Below the pieces are notes generated by a model. That model was given only the letters and a program-made list of their open reading frames with translations, was not told the origin of the DNA and made no database searches. Of a stretch of 34,669 nucleotides of DNA, positions 15,009 through 24,846 are shown piece by piece. The stretch is from an uncultured Bacteroidia bacterium (GTDB taxonomy: Bacteria; Bacteroidota; Bacteroidia; Bacteroidales; UBA932), in assembly GCA_902779765.1 (NCBI GenBank), contig CACZCQ010000019.1, positions 1 to 34,669 of the forward strand, in the 5' to 3' direction. Every line of letters starts with the position of its first letter. Within the stretch, counting starts at the first letter, position 1. Both the position numbers and the translations under genes were made by a program.

Positions 15009-16007
15009 ATGAAAGTAGCAGTAGTAGGTGTGACCGGTCTGGTAGGAACCAGGATGGTCGAAGTCCTCGAAGAGAGGAATTTTCCGGTAGATGAATTCAT
15101 TCCGGTGGCGTCCGGACGGTCGGCAGGAAAACTCATCTCCTTCAGGGGGAAAGAATATCCCGTGGTCACGGCGGAGGATGCGGTGGCAATGAAACCTGAC
15201 CTCGCTCTGTTCTCCGCAGGTGCGGACATCTCCAAGGAATGGGCTCCGAAGTTTGCCGAGGTCGGATGCCGGGTGGTGGACAATTCATCCTGCTGGAGGA
15301 TGGACCCCACCAAGAAGCTTGTCGTCCCCGAGATCAATGCGGATGTCCTGACTGAAGATGATTTCATCATCGCGAATCCCAACTGTTCAACGATCCAGAT
15401 GCTTCTTCCGCTGGCTCCCCTCCACAAGAAGTACACGATAAAGAGGATCGTCGTCTCCACCTATCAGAGCGTCACTGGCTCCGGCACCCCTGCTATGAAA
15501 CAGATGCAGACCGAGAGGGAAGGAGGCAAGTGGGGTGAATACCCGGCATTCTATCACTATCCCATCGACCAGAACGTCATTCCCCATATCGACGATTTCC
15601 TTGACAACGGCTACACAAAGGAAGAGATGAAGATGGTGAATGAGACACATAAGATCCTGAGGGACGATTCGATAGGTGTAAGCCCTACGACAGCGCGCGT
15701 GCCCGTGCTCGGCGGTCATTCAGAGTCGATCAACCTCGAGTTCGAGAAGGATTTCACCCTGGAGGAAGTTCGCGGGATCTGGTCAAGGACCGAGGGCGTC
15801 ACGATCCAGGACAACCCGGACGAGTTCGTCTATCCCATGCCGCTCTATTCCCTCGGCAAGGACGATGTGTTTGTCGGGCGTCTCCGCAGGGATCCTTCCG
15901 TCAAGTACGGACTCAATTTCTGGTGCGTGAGCGACAACATCCGCAAGGGCGCCGCTACGAACGCCGTCCAGATTGCAGAAGTGTTGCTGAAGAAAGGCTG
16001 GATCTAG
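15009..16007 (+). CDS. asd: Aspartate-semialdehyde dehydrogenase
   Basis: This 332-residue cytoplasmic enzyme reduces aspartyl phosphate to aspartate semialdehyde with NADPH, the branch-point step to lysine, diaminopimelate, threonine and methionine. The NADP-binding GVTGLVGTRM is near residues 7-16, and the catalytic cysteine is C126 in NPNCSTIQ. The acid-base histidine lies in LGGHSESIN. The length is normal. Its TAG stop and the galE TAG stop on the other strand share the CTAG at 16004-16007, so the genes converge with a 3-bp overlap. Confidence 0.96.
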   Translation: MKVAVVGVTGLVGTRMVEVLEERNFPVDEFIPVASGRSAGKLISFRGKEYPVVTAEDAVAMKPDLALFSAGADISKEWAPKFAEVGCRVVDNSSCWRMDPTKKLVVPEINADVLTEDDFIIANPNCSTIQMLLPLAPLHKKYTIKRIVVSTYQSVTGSGTPAMKQMQTEREGGKWGEYPAFYHYPIDQNVIPHIDDFLDNGYTKEEMKMVNETHKILRDDSIGVSPTTARVPVLGGHSESINLEFEKDFTLEEVRGIWSRTEGVTIQDNPDEFVYPMPLYSLGKDDVFVGRLRRDPSVKYGLNFWCVSDNIRKGAATNAVQIAEVLLKKGWI

Positions 16008-17038
16008 TCTTTTCCGGCCAGATGTTTCTCCCAGGCCCACGCGGCTGCGAGGGTGTCCTCGATGTCGCGTTCGGCCTTCCATCCCAGGTCCTCGTTCGCA
16101 AGGGTCGGGTCTGCCCAGATGGCAGTCACGTCACCTGCCCTGCGGGGAGCTATCCTGTAGTTGAGTTTCAAGCCGTTGGCCTTCTCGAATCCGTTGATGA
16201 GCTCCATAACGGAAAGAGGCTTTCCGGTGCCGACGTTGAAGATTTCATATTCCTTCTTCATCTTTCCGTCCAGCATCCTGCGAACGGCGAATACGTGTGC
16301 CTTGGCCAGGTCCACGATGTCGATGAAGTCCCTCTGGCAGGTGCCGTCCGGGGTAGGATAGTCGTCGCCGAAAACTGACAGGCACTCCCTTTTGCCGACG
16401 GCAGTCTGGGTGATGAACGGAACCAGGTTGTTGGGAACTCCGCGGGGCAATTCGCCGATCAGGGCTGAAGGATGTGCGCCTATGGGGTTGAAATATCTCA
16501 AAGCGATGCCTCTTACCTCGGGATATGCCTTGACGCTGTCGCGAAGTATGTCCTCGCACATCTGCTTTGTATTGCCATAGGGTGAGGTGGCGGGCTGCCT
16601 GGGGGTCTCTTCGGTGACCGGAAGTTTTTCGGGCTCGCCGTAGACCGTGGCTGATGAGGAGAAGAGGATGTTCCCGCATCCGTGCGCCTTTGCGCTCTCG
16701 ATGACGTTGATGAAGGATTCCAGGTTGTTCCTGTAGTACTTCAGCGGTTCCGCCACTGATTCTCCGACAGCCTTGAAGCCTGCGAAATGGATGACGGCAT
16801 CGATTGCATGCGTAGTGAACAGGAGTTCCGTGGCCACCGGATCGCAGAAGTCCATCTTGATGAAGGGTATGTCGTCCCTCCCGGTTATCTTCTTTACTCC
16901 TTCGAAGCAGGTCATGTCGCAGTTTGACATATTGTCGGCCACGATCACGTCGTAGCCGGCCTCGATCAGTTCGACCGTAACATGGCTGCCTATGAATCCG
17001 GCACCGCCGGACACGAGAACGCACTTTTTCATATCCAT
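16004..17038 (-). CDS. galE: UDP-glucose 4-epimerase
   Basis: This 344-residue SDR enzyme interconverts UDP-glucose and UDP-galactose with tightly bound NAD, supplying galactose units for polysaccharides. It has GGAGFIGSHV near the start, the catalytic SSSATVYG and the YxxxK-type YGNTKQ. Further marks are the ALRYFNPIGAHPS, GTCQRDFIDI and FNVGTGKPLSV motifs, all normal for GalE. The start is either the ATG at 17038 or the one at 17032 two codons later; an ATG at 17059 lies inside the -7 box and is unlikely. It is divergent from dacB. Confidence 0.94.
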   Translation of the reverse strand: MDMKKCVLVSGGAGFIGSHVTVELIEAGYDVIVADNMSNCDMTCFEGVKKITGRDDIPFIKMDFCDPVATELLFTTHAIDAVIHFAGFKAVGESVAEPLKYYRNNLESFINVIESAKAHGCGNILFSSSATVYGEPEKLPVTEETPRQPATSPYGNTKQMCEDILRDSVKAYPEVRGIALRYFNPIGAHPSALIGELPRGVPNNLVPFITQTAVGKRECLSVFGDDYPTPDGTCQRDFIDIVDLAKAHVFAVRRMLDGKMKKEYEIFNVGTGKPLSVMELINGFEKANGLKLNYRIAPRRAGDVTAIWADPTLANEDLGWKAERDIEDTLAAAWAWEKHLAGKD

Positions 17039-17056
17039 TGTGAATGTTATCGAATC

Positions 17057-17064
17057 CAAAGTTA
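17057..17064 (-). promoter_or_regulatory. -7 box of galE
   Basis: TAACTTTG on the minus strand fits TAnnTTTG and lies 18 bases upstream of the ATG at 17038. It is only 11 bp from the divergent dacB box. Confidence 0.55.
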
Positions 17065-17075
17065 GCGTTTTTTGC

Positions 17076-17083
17076 TAAATTTG
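17076..17083 (+). promoter_or_regulatory. -7 box of dacB
   Basis: TAAATTTG is followed by TGAATATG, so the dacB ATG (17089) is five bases after the box. The same TTTGTGAATATG context occurs at rsmE and at the acyltransferase gene. Confidence 0.55.
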
Positions 17084-17088
17084 TGAAT

Positions 17089-18627
17089 ATGAGAACCCTC
17101 AAATTGATTCTGGCCGCTTCGGTCGCGGCCATATCCCTTGCCACTGCCTCCGCCCAGGTCCCGGCGGTCAAGAAACAGGCGTCCAAGAGCAAGGCCCAGA
17201 GATACATAGAGCTGGCTTCAGGGAATGATATCCTCAAGAATGCATCCTTTGGCGTGCTGGCCATGACAGAAGGCGGTGACACTGTCGCTTCCTGGAACTG
17301 CGGTACCCGTCTGATCCCGGCATCTACCATGAAGCTGGTTACGGCAGGTGCTGCCATGCACCAGCTGGGCCCGGATTTCAAGTTCCAGACCAGGATAGGC
17401 TATACCGGAACCATAAAGGAAGGAGTCCTGGAGGGGGATCTCTATATCGTCGGCGGCGGCGACCCCACGATTGCGTCCAAGGATTCCATCGCCCTCTCCA
17501 AGGACAGGCTCTTCTCCCAGTGGAAAGGTTTCCTCGACAAGGCCGGGATAAAGAGAATCAACGGGATGGTGATCGGCGACGGCAGGTATTTCGACGGGCC
17601 GATAGAGAGGGACACATGGTCCTATCAAGATGTCGGGACTGCATATGGAACCGGAGGTGACGGCCTTTGTTTCTATGAGAATGCACAGGACATGAAGGTG
17701 ACTGCCGGTGCTACCGTGGGATCACCCGTGTCGTTAGTGGTATCATATCCATCACTCCCGTGGATGAACTACAGGTACACATGCAGGACCGGGAAGGCGG
17801 GAACAGGCGACCAGCTTTACATGTTCACCTCGGAATTCCTTCCTTATGCCGAGGTACGGGGTTCCTTCGCCATCGACCGCAAGGCCAAGACAGAAGAGTT
17901 TTCCAACAAGTTCGGGGCATATACGTGCGCCTATTATTTCAGCGAATATCTCCGCTCCAAAGGCGTTGAGGTGACCAGGGGAGTCGCCGATGTCCGTCTG
18001 GGCCGAATCAGGTCGAACCTGTCCTCCACCGAGCAGGGACCGTATGCTTCAAAGGTTGATGACTTGAAGATGATCGGGACCACATATTCCCCGACATTGA
18101 AGAGGATCGCCCGGGAAACACTGCTCGAAAGCGATAATTTCTACGCGGAGACGATGTACAGGATCCTTGGCCGAAGGCTCCATCATTCAGCTGCTGCGGA
18201 TTCGTGCAATGTGGCGGTCAGCGAAGTCCTCAAGAGGATGGGAGCTGATCCTTCCGGTGTGAGGATCGATGACGGGAGCGGACTGTCCAGATACAATTTC
18301 GTGTCTCCCGCGTTCTTCGTCCGTTTCCTTTCCGCGATGATGGACAGTCCGGTGTTCGGAGATTATATCGAGACCCTCGGGCAGCCCGGTGGCAGGCACT
18401 ATGAGACAAGGCTCAACGGCGAGAAAGCGGCCCTGAAGTCAAGGGTGCATCTGAAGAGCGGGTCAATGGGGGGTGTACGCTGCTTCAGCGGCTACATAGA
18501 ACCCTCTGAAGGTTCCAGGTCAGATGCCATCATCTTCTCGATAATGGCCAACAATTTCATCGTGCCCGTGAGCAGGGTCGATCCGATAATCGACCGGATC
18601 ATCGTCCTGCTGGCAGCTGACAATTGA
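17089..18627 (+). CDS. dacB: D-alanyl-D-alanine carboxypeptidase/endopeptidase (PBP4, S13 family)
   Basis: This 512-residue periplasmic penicillin-binding protein trims or cleaves peptidoglycan cross-links. It has a signal peptide (MRTLKLILAASVAAISLATASA) and the three active-site motifs: S79-T-M-K82, S348-D-N350 and K456-S-G458. The large insert between the first two motifs is typical of the S13 family. ATG 17089 is chosen because it starts the signal peptide; the frame is open upstream through the promoter. The mRNA is probably leaderless. It ends 10 bp before the convergent fucosidase gene. Confidence 0.94.
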   Translation: MRTLKLILAASVAAISLATASAQVPAVKKQASKSKAQRYIELASGNDILKNASFGVLAMTEGGDTVASWNCGTRLIPASTMKLVTAGAAMHQLGPDFKFQTRIGYTGTIKEGVLEGDLYIVGGGDPTIASKDSIALSKDRLFSQWKGFLDKAGIKRINGMVIGDGRYFDGPIERDTWSYQDVGTAYGTGGDGLCFYENAQDMKVTAGATVGSPVSLVVSYPSLPWMNYRYTCRTGKAGTGDQLYMFTSEFLPYAEVRGSFAIDRKAKTEEFSNKFGAYTCAYYFSEYLRSKGVEVTRGVADVRLGRIRSNLSSTEQGPYASKVDDLKMIGTTYSPTLKRIARETLLESDNFYAETMYRILGRRLHHSAAADSCNVAVSEVLKRMGADPSGVRIDDGSGLSRYNFVSPAFFVRFLSAMMDSPVFGDYIETLGQPGGRHYETRLNGEKAALKSRVHLKSGSMGGVRCFSGYIEPSEGSRSDAIIFSIMANNFIVPVSRVDPIIDRIIVLLAADN

Positions 18628-18637
18628 TACCGGAGGG

Positions 18638-20377
18638 CTAAAGGTCAACCGGAGTCATCCGCATGGCGGCGACCCTGGCTGATGTCAGGTTCCCTTTCTT
18701 CGGAGACAGCGTGATCGTATGTATTCCGGGGGCGTCTATCCTGGCCCAACCCATTCGGTACCAGGAATATGCCGACGTGGTACCATGCTGGTCGACAAGG
18801 GCTTCCCTGCCGTCCACCGAGATATGCCATTCCACCCAGTCGTCGTTTTCATCGCCAAGGTATTCCAGGTCGATATCGTATACTCCGGGATCCTTGAAAG
18901 CCATCGTCCAGGTCAGTGAGGAACCTGCGGTGAAGTCCTGGGCTACATTCCTTGTCTTCCATTCCCCGAATTTGTCCATCCATCCGGACTTCTTCACTGA
19001 ACAGCCTTCGGCAGTGGCGAATTCTACGGGTATGACGGTCGTGGCTGACGGGTCCGCTGCGAGCGTGCCGTCCACCTCGACCGGGCCCTCCAGCTCAAGT
19101 TCGATGACGGAAGCGAAGGGCTCCGTCCTGGCAGCAGGGACCTTGATGCATAACCAGCCGTCCTTCGAATTGAAACTCAATTTCTTCCCGTCAAGCCTGG
19201 CTGACCTGACAGTGGAAACAAGACCGGGGACCCACAGGCAACCGTCTGACGGCCAATCATATACAACCAGTTCAATCCTGTCTCCCTGGACCACGGCGTC
19301 GCCCCATGGAAGGGCATGTCCCCACGGCGAAGGTCCGGCTCCATAAACTGCCTCCGGATGGGCGTGCACCCATTCTCCGGATTTCCGGAGAGCCGCTGCG
19401 GCCATGTCTGCGATACGACCGGAGGAATCGGGTCCTACGTTAAGCATCCAGGTACCTCCCCTGGCAATCGTGGAAACGAGTGTACGGACTATGAAATCAG
19501 GGGATTTCCATTCATTGTCATATTTGGAGAAACCCCACCCGACCTGGGTGACGTCGATACCTTCCCAGCGGCCTTCATGGTTCGCGACGGGAACTTCCAT
19601 GTCCCCGAGGGTCTCATAATCCCCGAGTCCGTTGCCGACCCTGCTGGAGACCAGGGCGTAAGGCTGGTTCTTTCGGACGATGTCCACGAGCTCCTGGGAG
19701 TAGCTCTGCTGCATCCATCCTGGAGTATCGAACCAGATCAGCTCTATCTCCCCGTATTTCGTGGTCAGCTCCTCGACCTGGGGAACGCACTTCGTCCTGA
19801 AATATTCATCGAATGAGACAGGACGCCCGGACGGGTCGGTGGAAGGACCGTTTCCGCCTCCCGGAGCCGTCCAGTCCTGGAATTGGGAATAATAGAAACC
19901 TATTCCTAGACCTTCCCTGTGGCATGCTTCGGCCAGTTCAGCCATAAGGTCGCGCTTGAGCGGAGTCGCATCGACGATGTCGAAATCGCTGGCGGCAGTA
20001 TCGAACATGGCGAACCCTTCATGGTGTTTGGCCGTGATGATTATATATTTCATTCCGGCATCCTTGGCCAATTGTACGATGGCGTCGGCGTCGAAACCGG
20101 AAGGGTTGAAGGACGCCGCTTCGGCCATATATTCTTCGACGGGGATTCCCGCCTGCGCCGGATTCATTATCCATTCGGCATTTCCGTAATATATCTTGTC
20201 CTTCCACACTCCCTCGAGTTTGGAGTAGAGCCCGAAATGGATGAACATGGCGTAATTGCCGTCCTCGAACATGACTTGCTGGGGCGGCCTTGTGTCTTCT
20301 TTCTGTGAAGGGGCCGGAGAGGAGCACGAAATCATCATCAATGCTGCTGCAAGCAGGGTGGCGGATAAATGTTTCAT
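18638..20377 (-). CDS. Lipoprotein alpha-L-fucosidase, GH29
   Basis: The 579-residue protein has a lipoprotein signal (lipobox ending at Cys18, SCSS), then a GH29 catalytic barrel: FIHFGLYSKLEGVW (45-58), the AKHHEGF motif (116-122) and the nucleophile Asp217 in LIWFDTPGW. A beta-rich C-terminal part (about 440-579) looks like a carbohydrate-binding module. It removes alpha-linked fucose from glycans, probably host mucin or plant oligosaccharides, at the cell surface or in the periplasm. The start overlaps the radical SAM stop (ATGA), so it is second in that operon. No SusC/SusD pair is in the window. Confidence 0.9.
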   Translation of the reverse strand: MKHLSATLLAAALMMISCSSPAPSQKEDTRPPQQVMFEDGNYAMFIHFGLYSKLEGVWKDKIYYGNAEWIMNPAQAGIPVEEYMAEAASFNPSGFDADAIVQLAKDAGMKYIIITAKHHEGFAMFDTAASDFDIVDATPLKRDLMAELAEACHREGLGIGFYYSQFQDWTAPGGGNGPSTDPSGRPVSFDEYFRTKCVPQVEELTTKYGEIELIWFDTPGWMQQSYSQELVDIVRKNQPYALVSSRVGNGLGDYETLGDMEVPVANHEGRWEGIDVTQVGWGFSKYDNEWKSPDFIVRTLVSTIARGGTWMLNVGPDSSGRIADMAAAALRKSGEWVHAHPEAVYGAGPSPWGHALPWGDAVVQGDRIELVVYDWPSDGCLWVPGLVSTVRSARLDGKKLSFNSKDGWLCIKVPAARTEPFASVIELELEGPVEVDGTLAADPSATTVIPVEFATAEGCSVKKSGWMDKFGEWKTRNVAQDFTAGSSLTWTMAFKDPGVYDIDLEYLGDENDDWVEWHISVDGREALVDQHGTTSAYSWYRMGWARIDAPGIHTITLSPKKGNLTSARVAAMRMTPVDL

Positions 20378-21318
20378 GGGTTGGTGTATTTTATTCCTTG
20401 GTATGTATTCCTTTCTTCAAGCCGCCTGTCGAGCAGCTTCAGTATGCCGTCGTTCCGGATCAGCCCCCAGGGTGTCTCGCTCACGAAGCGGGGAGGCACC
20501 TCGCCGGCGACCCTTTCTATGCACAGGTCGGGACGGAGCCGCTCGAGGATGTCGATTACGAGGTCGAGGTAGTCCTCTAGACCAAGTCTGAGGAAATCCT
20601 CCGGAGTGGCGGCATATTCCTTTTCCATCCTTGTCCCCTTTACAATCTGGAGCTGATGGAATTTGATGGAAGTCAATGGCATGCCGGAGATTATGCTGCA
20701 CTGGTCCAGCATCATCCCAGGGGTCTCTCCCGGAAGCCCGAGAATGAAATGCGCCCCGACATCGATGCCCCGTCCGGCAGTTTTCAGGACGGCCTGCCTA
20801 GCACATTCGAAATCGTGTCCGCGGTTGATCCGGCGAAGCGTTGCATCGTAGCATGATTCGATCCCGTATTCCACCACGATGACCTTGTCCTTCGCCAGTT
20901 GTTCCAGATAATCCAGCTTCCCGTCATCGATGCAGTCCGGGCGGGTACCTATCACCAGGCCGGCTACGGCAGGATGGGACAGCGCCTCTTCATATAGCCT
21001 GCGGAGCCTTTCAAGGGGCCCATACGTGTTGGAATATGCTTGGAAATAAGCAAGATAGCGCTTGACTTTGGGATAGCGTCTCCTATGGAACCATATTCCT
21101 TCCTCTATCTGCTGGAAAAGTGACTTTCCAGGGATGCTGTAGCCCGGATGGAAGGCGGCGTTGTCGCAATATGTGCAGCCTCCGGTCCCGACCGTGCCGT
21201 CCCTGTTGGGGCAGGTGAAACCGGCATCGAGTACCAGTTTCTGCAACCTCTCTCCGTACTTCCGCCGATAATGGCCGGCGAAAGTGTTGTATCTCTTGCC
21301 TTCAGGAAAGTCGTACAT
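20374..21318 (-). CDS. Radical SAM protein, YhcC/TIGR01212 family
   Basis: This 314-residue radical SAM enzyme has the cluster cysteines spaced C36-x11-C48-x2-C51, the pattern of the YhcC family. The GTRPDCIDD, EYGIESCYDATLRRINRGH and GAHFILGLPGE motifs of the TIM barrel follow. Its reaction is not established. The C-terminus retains the PRFVSETPWGLIRNDG segment of full-length members. A TACTTTTG box (21326-21333, minus) lies only 7 bases before the ATG, so the leader is very short. The fucosidase gene follows with an ATGA overlap, although no functional link is obvious. Confidence 0.9.
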   Translation of the reverse strand: MYDFPEGKRYNTFAGHYRRKYGERLQKLVLDAGFTCPNRDGTVGTGGCTYCDNAAFHPGYSIPGKSLFQQIEEGIWFHRRRYPKVKRYLAYFQAYSNTYGPLERLRRLYEEALSHPAVAGLVIGTRPDCIDDGKLDYLEQLAKDKVIVVEYGIESCYDATLRRINRGHDFECARQAVLKTAGRGIDVGAHFILGLPGETPGMMLDQCSIISGMPLTSIKFHQLQIVKGTRMEKEYAATPEDFLRLGLEDYLDLVIDILERLRPDLCIERVAGEVPPRFVSETPWGLIRNDGILKLLDRRLEERNTYQGIKYTNP

Positions 21319-21325
21319 GGTATTG

Positions 21326-21356
21326 CAAAAGTAGCGATTTGTGGATATTTTTACAA
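21326..21356 (-). promoter_or_regulatory. Promoter of the radical SAM/fucosidase operon
   Basis: On the minus strand TTG (21356-21354), a 20-nt spacer and TACTTTTG (21333-21326) fit the Bacteroidota consensus. The ATG at 21318 follows almost at once. Confidence 0.5.
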
Positions 21357-21375
21357 TCTGAAACCAAAGGGGAAA

Positions 21376-22440
21376 ATGATGAATTACAGATTATCCGTCC
21401 TTATAGCATCGATGGCACTGATGGTCCCTGCCATCGGAGCCTTAGCGCAGTCCGGCCGTGCGGTCGTGGAACTTTCGGCGAATTTCATGAGGGAGGAGCC
21501 TGACTTCGCTGCCGAACTTGGCGACCAGGCCTTGATGGGTACCGTAGTGGAGATTCTCGAGAAGAGCGGTGACTGGGTAAAGGTCAAGTCTCCCGACCCA
21601 TATACCGCCTGGGTGGAGTCCCGGGGGCTTGTGATGATGGATGAACAGGGGATATCCGATTATCTCGAAGCTCCGAAATACATCTGCACCGCGGGGGTCT
21701 CACACATCTATGAGGAACCTTCCCTCAAGTCGAGGATCGTCTCTGAATTCATTCTCGGGGACCTGGTGCGGATAATGTATAAGACCGTCACACATACCAG
21801 CGGGCGATACAAAGGATATGAAGAGGGCAGGGTGGTGCTGACCAGGAAATTCGTCGGGGTGGTACTGCCTTCCGGAAAGACGGGATATGTTCCCGCGAAG
21901 GACGTGGCTGTCTTCTATAAATGGGCCAAGGACAGGAAGGCCCGGACATCCGATGAGAAAGCCTTCCGGCAGGATCTGGTGGAGACCACGATGGGGTTCC
22001 TCGGCGTCCCTTACATGTGGGGAGGCACTTCGGTGAAGAACGTGGACTGCAGCGGTTTGACGCGAAGCGTATTCTTTGCCAACGGGGTGCTGCTCCCGCG
22101 CAACGCTTCCCAGCAGGGACGGATCGGGGAGAATCTTCCTCTGTTCAATGCTGACGGAGCCGTGGACTGGAGCGCCCTTCTTCCCGGAGACCTTGTGTTC
22201 TGGGGCAGGGAGGCTACCGACAGCGCTCCGGCAAAGGCCACCCACGTCGGAATATACATCGGGGACGGACGGTTCATCCATTCCTCGTTCATGGTCAGGA
22301 TCAATTCCCTGGACCGTTCCGCTGCCGATTTCTACGACCGTAAGCCGCTATGTGCCCGAAGGGTCGTGGGGCAGGTCGACAAGGACGGTTCCGGTATCGT
22401 TTCAGTATTCTCGAATAAAGACTATTTCCCTCAGGAATAA
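21376..22440 (+). CDS. Exported NlpC/P60 cell-wall peptidase with SH3 domains
   Basis: This 354-residue protein has a signal peptide (MMNYRLSVLIASMALMVPA, cleaved near ALAQ). Two bacterial SH3-like regions follow, about residues 30-95 and 105-185. The C-terminal NlpC/P60 domain has the catalytic triad Cys225 (NVDCSGL), His290 (THVGIYIG) and His302 (FIHSS). Such enzymes cut the gamma-D-Glu-diaminopimelate bond in peptidoglycan stem peptides or recycle muropeptides. Start is ATG 21376 or the adjacent 21379; the frame is open far upstream but runs antisense to the radical SAM gene. guaB follows after 67 bp with its own promoter. Confidence 0.9.
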   Translation: MMNYRLSVLIASMALMVPAIGALAQSGRAVVELSANFMREEPDFAAELGDQALMGTVVEILEKSGDWVKVKSPDPYTAWVESRGLVMMDEQGISDYLEAPKYICTAGVSHIYEEPSLKSRIVSEFILGDLVRIMYKTVTHTSGRYKGYEEGRVVLTRKFVGVVLPSGKTGYVPAKDVAVFYKWAKDRKARTSDEKAFRQDLVETTMGFLGVPYMWGGTSVKNVDCSGLTRSVFFANGVLLPRNASQQGRIGENLPLFNADGAVDWSALLPGDLVFWGREATDSAPAKATHVGIYIGDGRFIHSSFMVRINSLDRSAADFYDRKPLCARRVVGQVDKDGSGIVSVFSNKDYFPQE

Positions 22441-22457
22441 TAAGGCAGGCTGTCGAA

Positions 22458-23977
<1,520 letters not shown>

Positions 23978-23982
23978 TAAAG

Positions 23983-24846
23983 ATGTCCAGATGGTTCTCC
24001 ATATTGACTGCCACCGTCATACTGGCCGCCCTGCCGTCTTGCAAGGCCGTCCAGTCGTTCATCCATGACGGTGAGGTGGTGGCCAGGCTGGGGGACCACA
24101 AACTCTACCTTTCTGAGCTTGAGAGCATCATCCCGAACGGGATAAGTCCTGAGGACAGCATCAACCTGGCGAACCTGTATATCAACTCCTGGGCGACTGA
24201 CAAGGCCTTCCAGGACATCGCCGAACAGAAGCTTTCGAAAGAAGAGAAGGATGTGTCCAAGGAGTTGGATGCATACCGCCAGTCCCTCCTCAGGTACCGC
24301 TTCGAGCAGAGGTATATAGCAGAAAGGCTGGATACGAGCGTGACGGACAAGGAGGTGGAGGAGTATTACGACAGCCACAAGGACAATTTCAAGCTTGAAA
24401 GGCCCGTGCTGAAGGCGCGTTTCATGAAGATAGCTAAGGCTTCCCCGAATCTTCAGAAAATCAGGAAACTGATGTCATCCGATGATGTCGAGGATGTTAT
24501 CGCGGCCGACAGCATCGCCTTCAATTCTGCGCAGCGTTATTTCGACTTGTCGGACAAGTGGGTGGATGCGGTCACCCTTGCGGCGGAGTTCGGCGTGGAC
24601 TACGTGCAGATGCTGTCCCGCAAGAACGGCCAGTTCATCGAGATGCCTGACGGAGAGGACAATCTCTGCGTGGCTTACATCACTGATTTTGTCAAGGCTG
24701 GCGAAACAGCCCCGCTGGATTTCTGCGAGGGGAGGATCAAGGATATCATCATTAGCGGAAGAAAGCACAAATTGCTCACAACTTTGGAACAAGACTTGAT
24801 AGAAGACGCCAAGGTTAAGGAGAATTTTGAAATATACTCAAGATGA
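23983..24846 (+). CDS. SurA-like lipoprotein without a clear PPIase domain
   Basis: The 287-residue protein has a lipoprotein signal with lipobox LPSC (Cys20). Helical regions resemble the chaperone part of SurA/PrsA (VVARLGDHKLYLSELESIIP near 33-52, then KLSKEEKDVSKELDAYRQSLLRYRFEQRY). I see no parvulin active-site motifs, so it would be a chaperone-only relative. It sits between guaB and a two-parvulin SurA, overlapping the latter by ATGA. The likely role is folding or delivery of outer-membrane proteins in the periplasm; this is inferred from context and weak similarity. Confidence 0.75.
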   Translation: MSRWFSILTATVILAALPSCKAVQSFIHDGEVVARLGDHKLYLSELESIIPNGISPEDSINLANLYINSWATDKAFQDIAEQKLSKEEKDVSKELDAYRQSLLRYRFEQRYIAERLDTSVTDKEVEEYYDSHKDNFKLERPVLKARFMKIAKASPNLQKIRKLMSSDDVEDVIAADSIAFNSAQRYFDLSDKWVDAVTLAAEFGVDYVQMLSRKNGQFIEMPDGEDNLCVAYITDFVKAGETAPLDFCEGRIKDIIISGRKHKLLTTLEQDLIEDAKVKENFEIYSR

